From Chrysemys picta bellii (lineage: Eukaryota; Chordata; Testudines; Emydidae), in contig NC_088804.1 of assembly GCF_011386835.1 (NCBI RefSeq), positions 34,025,549-34,089,548 on the forward strand: 64,000 nucleotides of DNA, in the 5' to 3' direction. Below are positions 45,203-57,419 of the stretch, in pieces. Position 1 is the first letter of the stretch. Each line of letters opens with the position of its first letter. The notes beneath the pieces were generated by a model, which did no database searches, was not told the DNA's origin, and was given only the letters and a program-made list of their open reading frames with translations. A program made the position numbers and the translations under genes.

Positions 45203-47465
45203 CTAAATCATCCCAGCCAGGGCTTTGTCAAGCGGGGCCTTAAAAACCTCTAAGGACGGAGATTCCACCAACTCCCTAGGTAACCCATTCCAATGCTTCA
45301 TCACTCTCCCTAGTGAAATAGTTTTTTCTAATATCCAACCTAGACCTCCCCCGCTGCAACTTGAGACCATTGCTTCTTGTTCTGTCATCTGCCACCATTG
45401 AGAACAGTCTAGCTCCATCCTCTTTGGAACCCCCCTTCAGGGTAGTTGAAGGCTGCTGTCAAATCCCTCCTCCACAAGGGCACACTGTTGACTCATATCC
45501 AGTGTCTTGTCCATTGTAATCCCCAGGTCCTTTTCTGCAGAACTACCGTTTTGCCAGTCGGTCCCCAGCCTGTAGCAGTGCATGGGATTCTTCTGTCCTA
45601 AGTGCAGGACTCTGCACTTGTCCTTGTTGAACCTCATCAGATTTCTTTTCGCCCAATCCTCCAATTTGTCTAGGTCACTCTGGACCCTGTCCCTACTCGC
45701 CAGCGTATCTACCCCTCCCCCCATCTAAGTGTCATCCGCGAACTTGGTGAGGGTGAAATCCATCCCATCATCCAGATCATTAATGAAGATGTTGAACGAA
45801 ACCAGCCCCAGGACTGACTCCTGGGACACTCCACTTGATACCGGCTGCCAACTAGACATCAAGCTGTTGATCACTACCTGTTGAGCCCGACAATCTAGCC
45901 AGCTTTCTATCCATCCATTTCTATCCATCCATATTCATCTTATAGTCCATTCATCCAATCCATACTTTTTTAACTTGCTGGCAAGAATACTGTGGGAGAT
46001 CGTATTAACAGCTTTGCTAAAGTCAAGATATATCACGTCCACCACTTTCCCCATATCCACAGAGCCAGTTATCTCATCATAGAAGGCAATCAGGTTGGTC
46101 AGGCATGACTTGCCCTTGGTCAATCCATGTTGACTGTTCCTGATCACCTTCCTGTCCTCCAAGTGCTTCAAAATGGATTCCAAAATGCTCCATGATTTTT
46201 CCAGGGCCTGAGGTGAGGCTGACTGGTCTGTAGTTCTCTGGATTCTCCTTCTTCCCTTTTTTAAAGATGGGCACTATATTTGCCTTTTTCCAGTCATCTG
46301 GGACCTCCCCCGATCGCCACAAGTTTTCAGAGGTAATGGCCAATGGCTCTGCAGTCACATCAGCCAACTCCCTTAGCACCCTCGGATGCATTAGATCTGG
46401 ACCCATGGACTTGTGCATGTCCAGCTTTTCTAAATAGTCCTTAACCTGTTCTTTCACCACTGAGTAGGATGACCAGACAGCAAATGTGAAAAATTGGGAC
46501 AGGGGGTGATGTGTAATAGGAGCCTATATAAGTAAAAGACCCAAAAATCGGGACTGTTCCTATAAAATTGGGACATCTGGTCACCCTACCACTGAGGGCT
46601 GCTCACCTCCTCCCCATACCTTGCTGCCCAGTGCAGCAGTCTGGGAGCTGACCTTGTCTATGAAGGCTGAGGCAAAAAAAGCATTGAGTACTTCAGCTTT
46701 TTCCACATCATCTGTCACTAGATTGCCTTCCCCATTGAGTAAGGGTTCCACACTTTCCCTGGCCACCTTCTTGTTGCTAACATACCCGTAGAAACCCTTC
46801 TTGTTACCCTTTGCATTCCTTGCTAGTTGCAACTCCAATTGTGCTTTGGCCTTCCTGAAAACACCCCTGCATGCTTGAGCAATATTTTTATACTCCTCCC
46901 TAGTCATCTGTCCAAGTCTCCATTTCTTGTAAGTTTCCTTTTTGTGTTTAAGCTCACCGAAGATTTCTCTGTTAAGCCAAGCTGGTTGCCTGCCATATTT
47001 GCTATTCTTTCTGCACATTGGGATGGTTTGTTCCTGCGCCCTCAATAAGGCTTCTTTAAAATACAGCCAGCTCTCCTGCATTCCTTTCCCCCTTATATTA
47101 GCTTTCCCAGGGATCTTGCCCCTCAGTTCCCTGACGGAGTCAAAGTCTGCTTTTCTGAAGTCCAGGGTCTGTGTTCTGCTGCTCTCCTTTCTTCCTTTTG
47201 TCAGGATCCTGAACTCGACCATCTCATGGTCACTGCTGCCAAGGTTGCCACCCACTTCTACTTCCCCTACCAATTCTTCCCTGTTTGTGAGCAGCAGATC
47301 AAAAGGAGCACAGCCCCTACTTGGTTCCTCCAGCACTTGCACCAGGAAGTTGTCCCCAACACTCTCCAAAAACTTCCTGGATTGTCTGTTCACCGTTGTA
47401 TTGCTCTCCCAGCAGATGTCAGGATGATTGAAGTCCCCCCATGAGAACCAGGGCCTGTTTCTCAT
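45203..47465 (-). pseudogene. CR1 ORF2 relic (endonuclease C-terminus and reverse transcriptase)
   Basis: 47465-46581 keeps WGDFNHPDICWE and LGSSDHEMVEF, the last two motifs of the AP-type endonuclease, followed by the basic linker (KKETYKKWRLGQMTREEYK). An extra G near 47443 shifts the frame ahead of the GDFN motif. 46460-46077 has GPDLMHPRVLRELAD, VPDDWKKANIVPIFKKGKK and NYRPVSLTS (RT motifs 0-1). 46183-45935 carries the palm motif DFSKAVNTISH in another frame. 45928-45725 has [20 protein letters not shown] and the catalytic FADDT. 45724-45203 covers the thumb and tail, ending [17 protein letters not shown]. At least three frame changes separate the parts. Confidence 0.92.
46465..46588. mobile_element. 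hAT MITE, 124 bp, inserted in the CR1
   Basis: It starts TAGGATGACCAGACAGC and ends ATCTGGTCACCCTA. CCACTGAG flanks both sides exactly (46457-46464 and 46589-46596). It is the same family as 39534-39654, in inverse orientation. It interrupts the CR1 RT frame and so postdates the CR1 insertion. Confidence 0.95.
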
Positions 47466-47599
47466 AGCAGCAAAGACCTCAGTAACATGCTTAGTAAACA
47501 GGTGCTTTGCACCAGGTTTCTCCCTTTATCAGTTTTTCAGAATTTACTCTTACTTATTTCAGACCTTGCTGAACCCATTAGTGGTCTGTTAGTAATTTG

Positions 47600-47945
47600 G
47601 GGGGCACTAAGGGAATAAATAATGCCCTCAGATTTAGTACCAGGGATACTGTTTGTGACCTGACAGTAGGAGAAGGGACAGTAGAACAATCTGCCCCTCC
47701 CATGTCCTCAGTTAGTAAAGAATGTTCTGATGTCACAGCAAGAAGACTCAGTCTCCTCCCTGCATGTTCTTCTCCTGACGCGTCCTCTCCAGCAATAAAT
47801 GACTTCTGGTGCCTTTCCCGTGCACTGGCATGCACTTGCATCAGATGACAGATTAAAGCAGGGGTGCCAACGTGGCCTTGCCATCTCTCCCTGCTGACTA
47901 AGGCTTTACAAACAGCATGTTGCACCACATTTATCAAGTGGGTCA
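47600..47945 (-). pseudogene. Possible BED-type zinc-finger relic of a hAT transposase
   Basis: The minus frame 47946-47578 (122 codons) contains AVCKALVSRERWQGHVGTPA, then LICHLMQVHA. The spacing C...GT.AL..HL...H is that of a BED finger, but the first cysteine of the usual CxxC pair is missing. The C-terminal part has no recognised domain. It lies just outside the CR1 end and is not part of it. Chance resemblance is possible. Confidence 0.35.
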
Positions 47946-47949
47946 CTGT

Positions 47950-49375
47950 CGAAATTACAAGTTAATAAGGAGGCAACGTGGTTTTCTTCTTTCACATGTA
48001 ACAGATGTGAATTGTTCCTGTCAACCTTTTGCTTGAACATCAATAGGACACACTTCCGTCAATAAACATCACTGCTCACCATATGGATTGGGTCAGACCT
48101 GGTTCACAGTTTGTATGAACTATGGATTTTGCTGCCCCTTCAAGGAATTGTTAGCAGAAATGGAGTAAGACAATCTCTCCTGGATGAGTAATTTGTCTGC
48201 CCTTTCCCAGCTTTGTCACAAGCAGGATCCTTTTCCCCATCAATATTCTCTGACCCTGCAACAACAAACTCGCTTTCTGACACCAAAGATAAGTATTTGC
48301 AGTGATTGTCAACGCTAGTACAGCTCTCACTATTAGATGTGGTATCAAATATCACAGTACGTGTGTAGTTACCCGTTGTTGACAATCCAGTGTGGGCTGT
48401 GTTTTAAATTCTTCCACAACTGTGCCACTGTTATTTTCTCTGCTGCATCTGTTCTAATCAAATGTCACTGACAACCTGCCCTGTTTAGAAAACAAAGGCT
48501 TCTTTTGCTTGTGAACTGGACTTGCTATTTGCACACTTAACTGTGCAAATTTTCTCCAGGGTTGTCAACAACTGTTCTGGTAGCCTGTATAGTGCACAGA
48601 GAAGAGGGGACATTGCATAATGAACAATAAAAATACTTGTGCTACCCAACTGCTTTTGGACTACTGCCCCGTCCTTCAATGTTAGAATGTTCACACCCCA
48701 ATTCTTCACAGTCCATTTCAGGATTTGTGACTAAATCACAGTCTACAGGCTAAGGAGAAAATTCTCGGTAGCTGCTTCCATTCTCAGGCTACAACCAGAA
48801 TTCCTTCGGTAACAGCTACCACTTTTGGCTCAGCGTTACATTTTCTAGTGAAATTCTAGATTCCCAAATTAAACTGATTTCTTGTGTATCTCAGTCATTA
48901 TCTGACAGCGTCTATCCACATACAACCCCATTCTCCCCCCAAGTGTGCTTTTCCACTTGCTGGTGCTCCTGCTGGCCTCAGCAGATGGCCATTCCAAAAT
49001 CTTGCAACATCTCTGCTATTCATGGGCTGAAATATGATGGTAGTTATCTGATGAGATCTTAATTTGCATGTGTACCAGAATATCATACCTGAAAGTTTGT
49101 TTAAGACCTAGGGTTGTTTAAGACCTAAAGCCAGAACTGTAGGGATGTGTTGAATGTGTATTTGAACACATGCACCTCTAAATGCAATGGCATTTGATTA
49201 AGGAGGTGTCCCACCAGATTTGTAATATTTGGTGTATCACCTTCCCAGGACTAGGTACTTATTTGATTGCTAAGACTCACGTCTGTTAATAGTAATAGTA
49301 AGGCCTAACTTTTCATTTCTTCTCCAACTGATTCTTCTTTACTAGAATAGTAATAATAATACTATAACAGGTAGC
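47950..49375. other. Intron, nothing recognised
   Basis: A minus frame at 48385-48140 (VSESEFVVAGSENIDGEKD) may be N-terminal to the BED-like relic, but this is not supported by any motif. Otherwise unique sequence. Confidence 0.4.
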
Positions 49376-49379
49376 TTGG

Positions 49380-50070
49380 AGGGCCAAGCAGCCTAATGGT
49401 TAGAGCATGTGGCTCTCAGTCCCCTGCTTGGTTGAGGAACCTCAGTCTTTAAGGCATAGATGGACCCAGGCCCTCCCAGTCCACTGGGTCCCAGTCCAGG
49501 GACCTGTGTATGTCCACCCCTGAATGGGGGTAGGGGGCAGGTCCCTCCTAGCAGAGAGGCAAAATCCACTGCCCTAGGATAATTCCTACCAGTCTTTTCA
49601 GTTTGGGGTATGACCCCTCTAGTCCAATTTATTGGGTGGCTTGCTTCCTATAGGGTTCCCTCTTGGGTCTTGGGCAGCACCCTAACATGGTCCAGGCTTT
49701 GTCAGGCAGGTCTGCTGCAAGTTGGTGAGGGTGAGCTCCACAATGTCTGTGGGGTTCATTCACTCAGTTAGCTCAGGTGCTGAAGGCTCCTAGGTCCCCT
49801 TTGCAGTTTCCCTTGGCTGGGGAGACAGTGCTTCTTCCCTGTTGGCTGCCTTGACCGGCTAGCACTCCTTCCCCTCAAGTAGGGGGGCAGTTAGCTCCCG
49901 CCTCTTCACCAGTCAGCCCCAAACTGAGCCTGTCTCTCTTCTTTTCTCCCCACCTCCAGGCTGGCATTGGCTGCAGGTATAGCCGGGCGGGGCTAGCTGG
50001 GTCCAAAGGCTCTCTTTAACCCCTGCTGTGCTAGCTGGTAGTTTCCCTGCTCATCACACACTCATGTCTA
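49380..50070 (+). repeat. Possible tRNA-related or LTR-type dispersed repeat
   Basis: The start CCTAATGGTTAGAGCATGTG with GGTTGAGGAACCTC about 35 bases on resembles an A-box/B-box pair of a tRNA-derived SINE. A GC-richer tail with many CCCAGTCCA-like phrases follows. I know similar text from turtle repeats. Termini and target duplication were not found. Confidence 0.4.
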
Positions 50071-50074
50071 CTAA

Positions 50075-53048
50075 TACCAAAAGCTGAAAAGCATGGTAAA
50101 TATAACAAATAAAAAGCCTTATAGCGAAGTATAGTAAAAATTCCATAAAAAAACCCTTCAGCTGAACATGGTTGACCTTACATTTCAAGGTGCTAGAGGG
50201 ATTTGGTTCTGCATAGTTATGAACTTAGCACAGTTTAAATGATGCATCAAAAGCTAATAATGGTGTAATGTCAATGCTTTTTGACTTCTGCTAAGGCATC
50301 ATCGACAGCCTTCGGCACAGATGATTAGGGAAATATCTGATATAAAAGATTCTAGTGTTTCTTAGGGGAATATGTCATTTACATATTTTAAAACATAAAC
50401 TGCTAATGCTATAGTCTGATCTTTCCTTTCTTCCTCTTTATGAAGCCCCTTTAGAGGGGTTTTCAAACAGACAGCGAAAACAAGACAGTACTACCTCAGG
50501 GCCCAACCAAGAGAGAACTTCCCAACCTGTGCAAGCATGTGGATGCTAGCTGAATGGCAGCCTGATCTAGTCAAGGAAAAGGAGGGCTACTTGCAATAGA
50601 ACACAGTGAAAAAAACAGTTCTATAGCAGGGAATTGGAGAATTACTTTGGGGGAGTGAAGAAGAGGAAAAGTGTTCATGTTAATGGGCTCCCATTTCCCT
50701 TCCACTACACAGTTCCTTGTGCCTGAGCTGGGCCGCTGCTTTTCCCTTCACCTTAGTGTTCACAACCCGAGGAATTAGTAACTCTCCAGTGCAGCACAAG
50801 GGTGGGAGATAGGTGGATCCTAGCCACCTTCCTGACCAGCAGGAACAGGTAATTTAGGGCTTCCTTTTCCTGATCACCAGAGCTGACATGAGGAGGGACT
50901 CCTTCCAAGTTATCAAAATCCCTTCCTTTTCCCTTTTGCCAAGAGTTGGGGGAGAGAATCTTCAACCCAGTGTCTTCGCCTTTAGTGAGTTCTAAAATAG
51001 ATGTGTCAGCTCAGGACACTTCCACAGGCCCAACTTTACTAAAATTCTTCCCTGGCTGACTGAATGTCAGAAGGCAACTTGTACCTCATTGTGGGTCACA
51101 CTGAAAATGCTGCTACTCCACACCCACCTGCATCATCATCCCTTTGAGCACAGTTGCCATATTTTGCAATTAGCTGGGGAAGAGTCACACTCTTTGCCCA
51201 TGAGACGGGGATAATAATAGGCTACTGTATGAAGATTGAGGCATTGATAATAAGGACATGTTTTTGTGGCTGTAGACCCAGAGAAACCTTTTACAGTCAA
51301 GCAGGGAAGCTTTTATAGGTAGGTAGCCTACTGTCTCTTAAATAGGTGTTCAGATGACCTCCAGAATGCCAACAAGTGCTGGTCCAGCTCTGTTAGATCC
51401 ATGACCAACAAATGTTGTTCCCTTTTACTTTAGTGAAAGTACCAAAGTTGTATTCCTTCATCTTATGCTGTATCCTGTATCATCCTGTCTTTGGAATTTC
51501 AATTGGACTTCACGGGAGTTTTGTATGCAGATCAATGGCAGGACATGCTCTTTGCTTTTAGAGTGTATTTGACAAAAAATACTGATATTTTAACCAATTA
51601 GACAAAAATACATACTACAAACAGACATATTTTCTCACAATAGTGACTCAGAGAAAATGACTAGAAATTGGAAAGGTTTGGTATCGACCCATGTTGTAAG
51701 TATAGCTAACAGATGAAAAATTATATACCCTCTGTAATGTTTACAGACCATTAGTTTTCGTAAATACGGATATATGCATATTTTTCTTTGTAGATTACCA
51801 CTGTGAACATTCCCGTCAAGCCTTAATTTTAAACTTGGCTTGAAGACATGAAGTCTCTAAGTATTCATTCAAACAATTAATGTGTAATAACCTAGGACAT
51901 GCTTTTAAGGACATTATAATGGTATCAGTAAAACTGGCTACATTACTTGCAGCTTCCAGAAACTATAAAATTCCTAGAAAATGTTAGAAAACTTTTAAAA
52001 GTATTAGAAAACAGAGTTTCTCAGATAGCCATTTCAAGTCCCTTCTTGGCACTCACTTTGACAACTACACTTCTGAGGGAGTGTTTTAAGTAGTGAACTA
52101 AAGTATTTTATCAGTCATATAAAGCCAGCCAGGACCAGTGAACTCATGTACCAACAAGGCAAGGCTACTTGAGCTATTTTGCCCTGTGGTGTTCTCTGAG
52201 CTCTGAAATGCAGAGACCTGGCTTGTTTCAGTGGAAACTCACTAGTGGTGAATTTCAGTAGAAAACAATTACTAAATTTTTGTTTCTTAATTCACAGTCT
52301 GCTCTCTAGGAGTTAAACAACAATATTTCCAAGGGTGTCTTTCTGTATATCCAAGTGGTACAGTCTCACCAAGCTGTCTTCTAAAAGTGACCATGATAAA
52401 CCTTTCTCATTCCAGAAGAAAAGCTTCCTTCATTCAGCGTAAAACTCTATGAGGGAAATTATTTGTGCCTTGTGAAAACTTTTCAGGGGTCAGCCTTAAC
52501 CATGCCTCTCCTATTTTAAGGTATATTGGAGGGATATCGATCTTGATAGTGCTGTGTAAAAACCAACTCAGCTCAAGCTCTTCCAATGAGTTCTGCACCA
52601 CACTGTGGAAATTTGAATAAAACAGACATCTAGAATACAAAATACATTTGATCTCCTTCCCTACATGTTGATCATCACATTAGGTGTATCCTTTTAAAAC
52701 TAGTGCATGTCGAAATATTCTTTACAACCACCTATGTTCTGAACAGATTCTCGAATACACCATATGTGTTTTACAAAAATTCAACACATAGAAGACTGTT
52801 GATTTTTAAAAAGGCAGATTATTAAACTCTATAGGATTTATGTTACTCAGATACATGACACTTTTTTTAGTGACTCAGACATGCATAATGCAGTAAGTTT
52901 AAATACATTCAAAGAAACAATAAGCACTTGGATTTTGAAATGCAAATGAGGAAGGTGTGTATTGTCATCCCACTTTAGAAAGAAAGGTTAAAGATTTATG
53001 CAAATATAAAACAGAATGTGGGCAAGTCTATAGGTATGTGCAGTGATC
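50075..53048. other. Intron, nothing recognised
   Basis: Unique AT-rich sequence. A weak MIR-like phrase (CATGAGACGGGGATAATAAT) stands at about 51200. No gene was seen. Confidence 0.5.
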
Positions 53049-53055
53049 CAATATG

Positions 53056-53410
53056 CAGGGGTTCTCAACCTTTTTCTTTCTGAGGCCCCCCAACATGCTG
53101 TAAAAACTTCATGGCCCAGCTGTGCCACAACAACTGTTTTTCTGCATATAAAACCAGGGCCAGCGTTAGGGGGTAGCAAGCAGGACAACTGCCTGGGGCC
53201 CCATGCTACAGGGTACACCACAAAGCTAAGTTGCTTCAGCTTCAGCCCTGGGTGGTGGAGCTTGGGGCCCCCGCCTGCATTCCTGCTTGGCAGGGCCTCA
53301 GCTTTCTGCTCTGGGCCCTAGCAAGTCTTATGCCAGCCATGCTTGGCAGACCCCCTGAAACCTGCTCACAGCCTCCCAGGGGGCCCTGGACCTCTGGTTG
53401 AGAACCATTG
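53056..53410. mobile_element. hAT MITE of the CAGGGGTTCTCAACC type
   Basis: Inverted termini are CAGGGGTTCTCAACC and GGTTGAGAACCATTG. CAATATG occurs directly at both sides (53049-53055 and 53411-53417). The 355-bp body is GC-richer than its surroundings and non-coding. The frames 52988-53321 are chance. Confidence 0.85.
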
Positions 53411-53562
53411 CAATATGGGACAAAATGGGGAAACTATTCCTTTAGCCAGTAGGACTGAACACATGGTTCCAGATGCAATTTAGACAGCTACCAGCTGAAA
53501 ACTGTGTTTTCACAGCTGCAACACAATGGTGGCAGAGAAATTAGTATTAAACATCTTCCTTG

Positions 53563-54649
53563 CAGGATGGATGAAAATCAGTGATTTAAAAAAAAATCAA
53601 TTTTTTAATTTAAAATTTTTAAAATTATTTTTTTAATTTAAATATAACTGTGTGGGGTTTTTTTAATTTTTTTAAAAAAAATTAAAATTAAATCTGAAAA
53701 TGACAACCTATGTTAAGGCCTAAACTCACTATAATCTATTAAAATGATTTAAATTACATTAAATAATATTAAGTGGTACATTTGCTGCCAAGTTTTAAAG
53801 AAAGTCAAACCACCGCACTAGGGGAAGTCGCTGACCAAGCTCCTGGAGCCAGGTGAAGTGCTAAACCAGCTTTCAACAGCAATAGCCTCTTTGGCAGGTG
53901 CAGAGAGAATATTTTCTTAGTTTCAGTGTATTCAATTAGTGGAGTTCAGTGACTAGTTCATTCAAAGTTAAGAAACCAGTAGTAGTTGAAAAAGCAGGAA
54001 AGCTTGTTGACCTTTTCCAAAATCTTGAAGTACAGTGACCAGAAACAATGTTACATGCACTAACTACAGCTAATGCTTCCTTTATTTAACAAATCAGTTC
54101 ATTTTAAATGCAAAGTATGTTTCGGTATACTTCCTGATAAACCTTTTTCTTATGTATCCAGCATACTGAAAATAGTGTTATTTAACTAATAAAAACACAT
54201 TTTAAAATGCTGTTTATGCATTATTTATTGAATTTGAATTTCCATCCAAATAGAGTTTGACACAATTCACAAGTAAAAATTTAATTATTTAGTAGCTAAG
54301 AAATGCATCATTCACCATTTTCTCACATAATAAAAAAATAAAAATTTAGACTCTGAATAAATGTAAATTAAGCTATATAATTGCTTAAATAAATGTGTAC
54401 AATATAGTGTATCATCCTGGTTAGTAAACAGAAGTACTAATTTTAATGTAAAGGTTACATTTAGTTGCAAATCAATACGTTTTAATGGCTACCAGCCAAT
54501 GAGAATCAACCTTTAGAAAAATTACTAAAAAGTACAAATGCAAAACAAGATTAAAATCAATTATTTAAATCAAGGTTTCCTGATTGTTGATTTAAATCAT
54601 GATTAAAATCAGTGATTTAAATTGCTTCAATTTAAATCAATCCACCCTG
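53563..54649 (+). mobile_element. hAT transposon relic, 1087 bp
   Basis: It begins CAGGATGGATGAAAATCAG and ends TTAAATCAATCCACCCTG. Flanks are CTTCCTTG (53555-53562) and CTTCCTTA (54650-54657), a 7/8 match. The middle holds a trace of transposase C-terminus. Subterminal regions repeat GATTTAAAT many times on both sides. Confidence 0.85.
53878..54035 (+). pseudogene. hAT transposase C-terminal trace
   Basis: Reading through stops, the plus strand gives ASLAGAERIFS, then a degraded stretch and SKLRN-like text, then KAGKLVDLFQ-like text. This follows the hAT C-terminal signature of the type ERIFS...LRNRLGVEKAGKLV. Three or more stops interrupt it. The remainder of the transposase is gone. Confidence 0.55.
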
Positions 54650-54659
54650 CTTCCTTATA

Positions 54660-55390
54660 CTCAAAACTTTCTTTTGTCTGTAATTGGAATTCATCACTTT
54701 CTAAAAAGAATGTAACATTTTTAAAAAATAATAGAAGACAGACAAAATAAGTAACTTGAATTGAACTAACCTTTTAAAGAAAATGTTGCAGGCAGTACAT
54801 TTATTGGAAACAGCTCTTTCTCCTAAAATGGTATAAAAATACCTAATCTTTTTAAAATGTGCATTGACCCCTCAAACCTGGGAGATAGTGTTTTGGAAGC
54901 TGGCTGATACAGCTTCATTACAGAAGATACAATATATTAGACTACACCATCATATTAGCTCTGAGATTCTAAAGCATTTACAGAAATATGGAGACCATCT
55001 ATTTAACTTACTTTAAACTGCCTGGATCATCATTATAGGAGAATTTTCATCAAATGTGGGGGTTATAGAGGCATCCTGTAGGGATCTGTTCTTGGCCTCA
55101 TAACAATATCTTTCAAAATATCTATTAAAAAGTCAATACCTTTATCAAGGAGGGGAGCAAAAGAATTTTTGTTTGTTTATGCAAGGTCTTTGAAGAATCA
55201 TTTCCTGAAAAATGTTGCTGAAAGGTTTCTTCAATAATAAGTATAAAATAATTGCTTGTAAACTTTGACACAAAGACTGATGACACAAAGATTGATAGAG
55301 GGATAAGATGCTGCAGCTGAGACAGATAACACAATTGTTGGATATATAGGGGAATATCGAGTAAGAGTAAGAAAGTGGTATTCTCTTTAT
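54660..55390. other. Intron, nothing recognised
   Basis: AT-rich unique sequence between the hAT relic and the LINE 3' end. Confidence 0.5.
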
Positions 55391-55394
55391 GGCA

Positions 55395-56690
55395 TCAATG
55401 AGACCATCACTGCATGTCAGCGATCCCTCAGAATTCGAGGATGGTTGTCTTTTGTAAAATGGTAGCCAGTTATTGCTGGTGGATCTGCGGGTGGCTAATG
55501 AGACTGATCTGGGATCCATAGATCTTGTCACAATTGGGGCAGACATTTCCCAATGGAAGGGGCAGATCTGGATTGTTGGGTCGGACTGAGTCCTTTCCCA
55601 TTTCTCCATTTCCTGTTGTTTCCTGAAATACTGGGATCTTTGACACATGGTTCTTTTTCATTTTTGTCAGTCGAAGGCTTGGATTTCCCATTAGTTTGTC
55701 AACACTGCACTTTTTCATGTTGGCTTTGAGGGTGTCTTTGAAGTGCTTTTTTTTACCCCCTCCTTGTCCGTGTGCCATGGCTCAATTGTGAGAACATGAC
55801 CTGTTCAGGAGTCGATTTTCTGGCATTTGAAGAATATGACCTGCCCAACGGAGTTGGTGGTGGATGATAATAGCTTCAGTGCTGGAGGTTTTGGCTTGGG
55901 ACAGAACACTGATGTTGGTATGTCGGTCATCCCACTTGATTCGGATGATCTTGCAGAGGCACCACTGATGGTATTGTTCAAAAACCTTCAGGTGTCTATT
56001 GTACATGACCTAGGTTTCAGCACCATACAAGAGAGCAGGGATAGCAATGGCTTGGTACATGAGAAGCATGGTTTAATTCTTGATGTCACAATCTTCAGAC
56101 ATGTTTTTCTCAAATGTCCAAAAGCTTCACTGGCGCATTGAAGGCGGTGTTGAATTTCTTCATCGGTGTCAGCTTTCTGCAACAGATGACTGCTGAAGTA
56201 AAGGAAGTGCTCAATATTTGCCAGTGTCTCTTTATTGATCTGAATTACAAGAGCAGGATCCTGGTGATCTGGAGTATGTTGATGGACTTCTTTAGTTTTC
56301 TTGATGTTGAATGTGAGGCGGAGTTGGTTGTAGGCCTCAGAGAACGTGTCGACTATTTTTTGAAGATCTTCTTCCAAGTGGGCACACAGGGCACAGTCAT
56401 CTGCATATTGGAGCTCAATGATTGATTTAGTAGTAGTCTTTGTCTGGGATCAGAGCTGAATGAGGTTGAAGTGCCATCCATTCTGAATTGGATGTCAAGT
56501 CAGGAGAAGAGCTTGTCAGTGATGATGAGGATGACAGCAAGGAAGATGGAGAAAAGGATTGGCATGACGACACTGCCGTGCTTAACTCCTGTCTTTACTA
56601 GAAAGGGATCCGTTTCAGATCCATTGCTGACAACCAACATAGACATGTTGTCATGGAAGAATCAGAGGATGACAATGGCAACAAATTTTG
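55395..56690 (-). pseudogene. LINE reverse-transcriptase relic with C-terminal zinc finger
   Basis: Minus-strand pieces from about 56690 down to 55470: a degraded palm region; MQMTVPCVPTWKK-like text where another frame reads QYADDCALCAH at about 56405-56375; then MEEDLQKIVDTFSEAYNQLR and NIKKTKEVHQ; then ISVLSQAKTSSTEAIIIHHQ followed by LRWAGHILQMPE; then KKKHFKDTLKANMKKCSVD; and finally CPNCDKIYGSQISLISH, a C2H2-like finger at the C-terminus. This order fits a vertebrate non-LTR element of the endonuclease-reverse transcriptase type. I do not assign the clade. Frameshifts separate the parts. Confidence 0.8.
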
Positions 56691-56724
56691 GCAGGCATCC
56701 AAATTTAAGGAGAATTCTCCACAA

Positions 56725-56880
56725 AGCCCCAGTGGATCGCGACCTTGATATGGTGGAGCAACTTAATCGTTCCCATGATCCTGAAAGCGATGCTGTGTGG
56801 AGTTCACACTCCCGGCAGAGTCGCCCAAGGTGGGAAGGTCGAAGTGAGGTTCCAGATGAGCAGCGATCCATCACTGGAAC
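56725..56880 (+). repeat. Inverted 5' leader of the same LINE family
   Basis: GTGGATCGCGACCTTGATAT, then GGTGGAGCAACTTAATCG and CAATGATCC-like text, then CGGCAGAGTCGCCCAAGG resemble, from memory, the conserved 5' region of a vertebrate LINE ('gatcgcgaccttgtcgtggtggag ... agggtcacccaaggc'). It is on the plus strand, opposite to the adjoining RT relic. That suggests a 5' inversion. Confidence 0.45.
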
Positions 56881-56889
56881 ACTGTGTCT

Positions 56890-57415
56890 AGTTCTGGTGT
56901 CTACAGTTTTTAAAAATATATTGAAAAATTTGAGAGGATTCAAAAAAGATCTATAAGAAGGATTCAAGATTTGGAAATCTTGCTTTACCAGGACAGACTT
57001 ATGAAGTTAAATTTACTAGAGGTTACTTGATGATCATCTACAAGAACCTGCATAGGAAGAATACTTCTGATAGTAGAGGGTTCTTTGCTCTAGGAGGCAA
57101 AGACATAATAAGATCATATGACTGGAAGACAAGTTAGACAAATTCAGATTAAATATTAGGTCCATATTTTAGAAATGAGGGTAATTAGCCATTAAAACAA
57201 TTTACTAAGGGTAGTGGTGGATTGTCCATTACTTGAAATCTTCAAATAAAGGTAAGATGTTTTTCTGAAAGATATGCACCAGCTAAACTAGAACTTCTGG
57301 GTTTGATGCAAGAATTACTGGGTGAAATTCATTCCTGTGTAATGCAGGACATCAGATTAGATGGCCATAATGGTCCCTTCTGGCCTTTACGTCTAGGAGT
57401 AAGTGAATCTATAAA
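56890..57415 (+). repeat. CR1/L3 LINE 3' fragment
   Basis: Frames with stops give ERIQKRSIRRIQDLEILLYQ, then DRLMKLNLLEVT, and the tail GATGGCCATAATGGTCCCTT, CTGGCCTTTACGTCTAGG and GAATCTATAAAT is the usual CR1/L3 3' end. It is diverged and old. Confidence 0.65.
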
Positions 57416-57419
57416 TACT

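Larger units (their letters stand above)
45117..47465 (-). mobile_element. CR1 LINE, 5'-truncated, inactive, minus strand
   Basis: The 3' end on the minus strand is marked by ATAGAATCATAGAA (45119-45133), the CR1 terminal signal. Coding pieces from high to low coordinate are the C-terminal half of the AP endonuclease, a linker, and reverse transcriptase in several frames to the C-terminus. The 5' break lies near 47460, just ahead of GDFNHPD. 5' truncation is the rule for CR1. A hAT MITE (46465-46588) is inserted between the endonuclease and RT parts. The copy has several frameshifts and cannot move. Confidence 0.93.

Noticed and set aside
46827..47444. Plus-strand frames of 72-161 codons
   Set aside because: They are antisense shadows of the CR1 endonuclease and linker frame.
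55827..56956. Plus-strand frames of 103-161 codons
   Set aside because: They are mostly antisense to the LINE RT relic, and show no independent motif.
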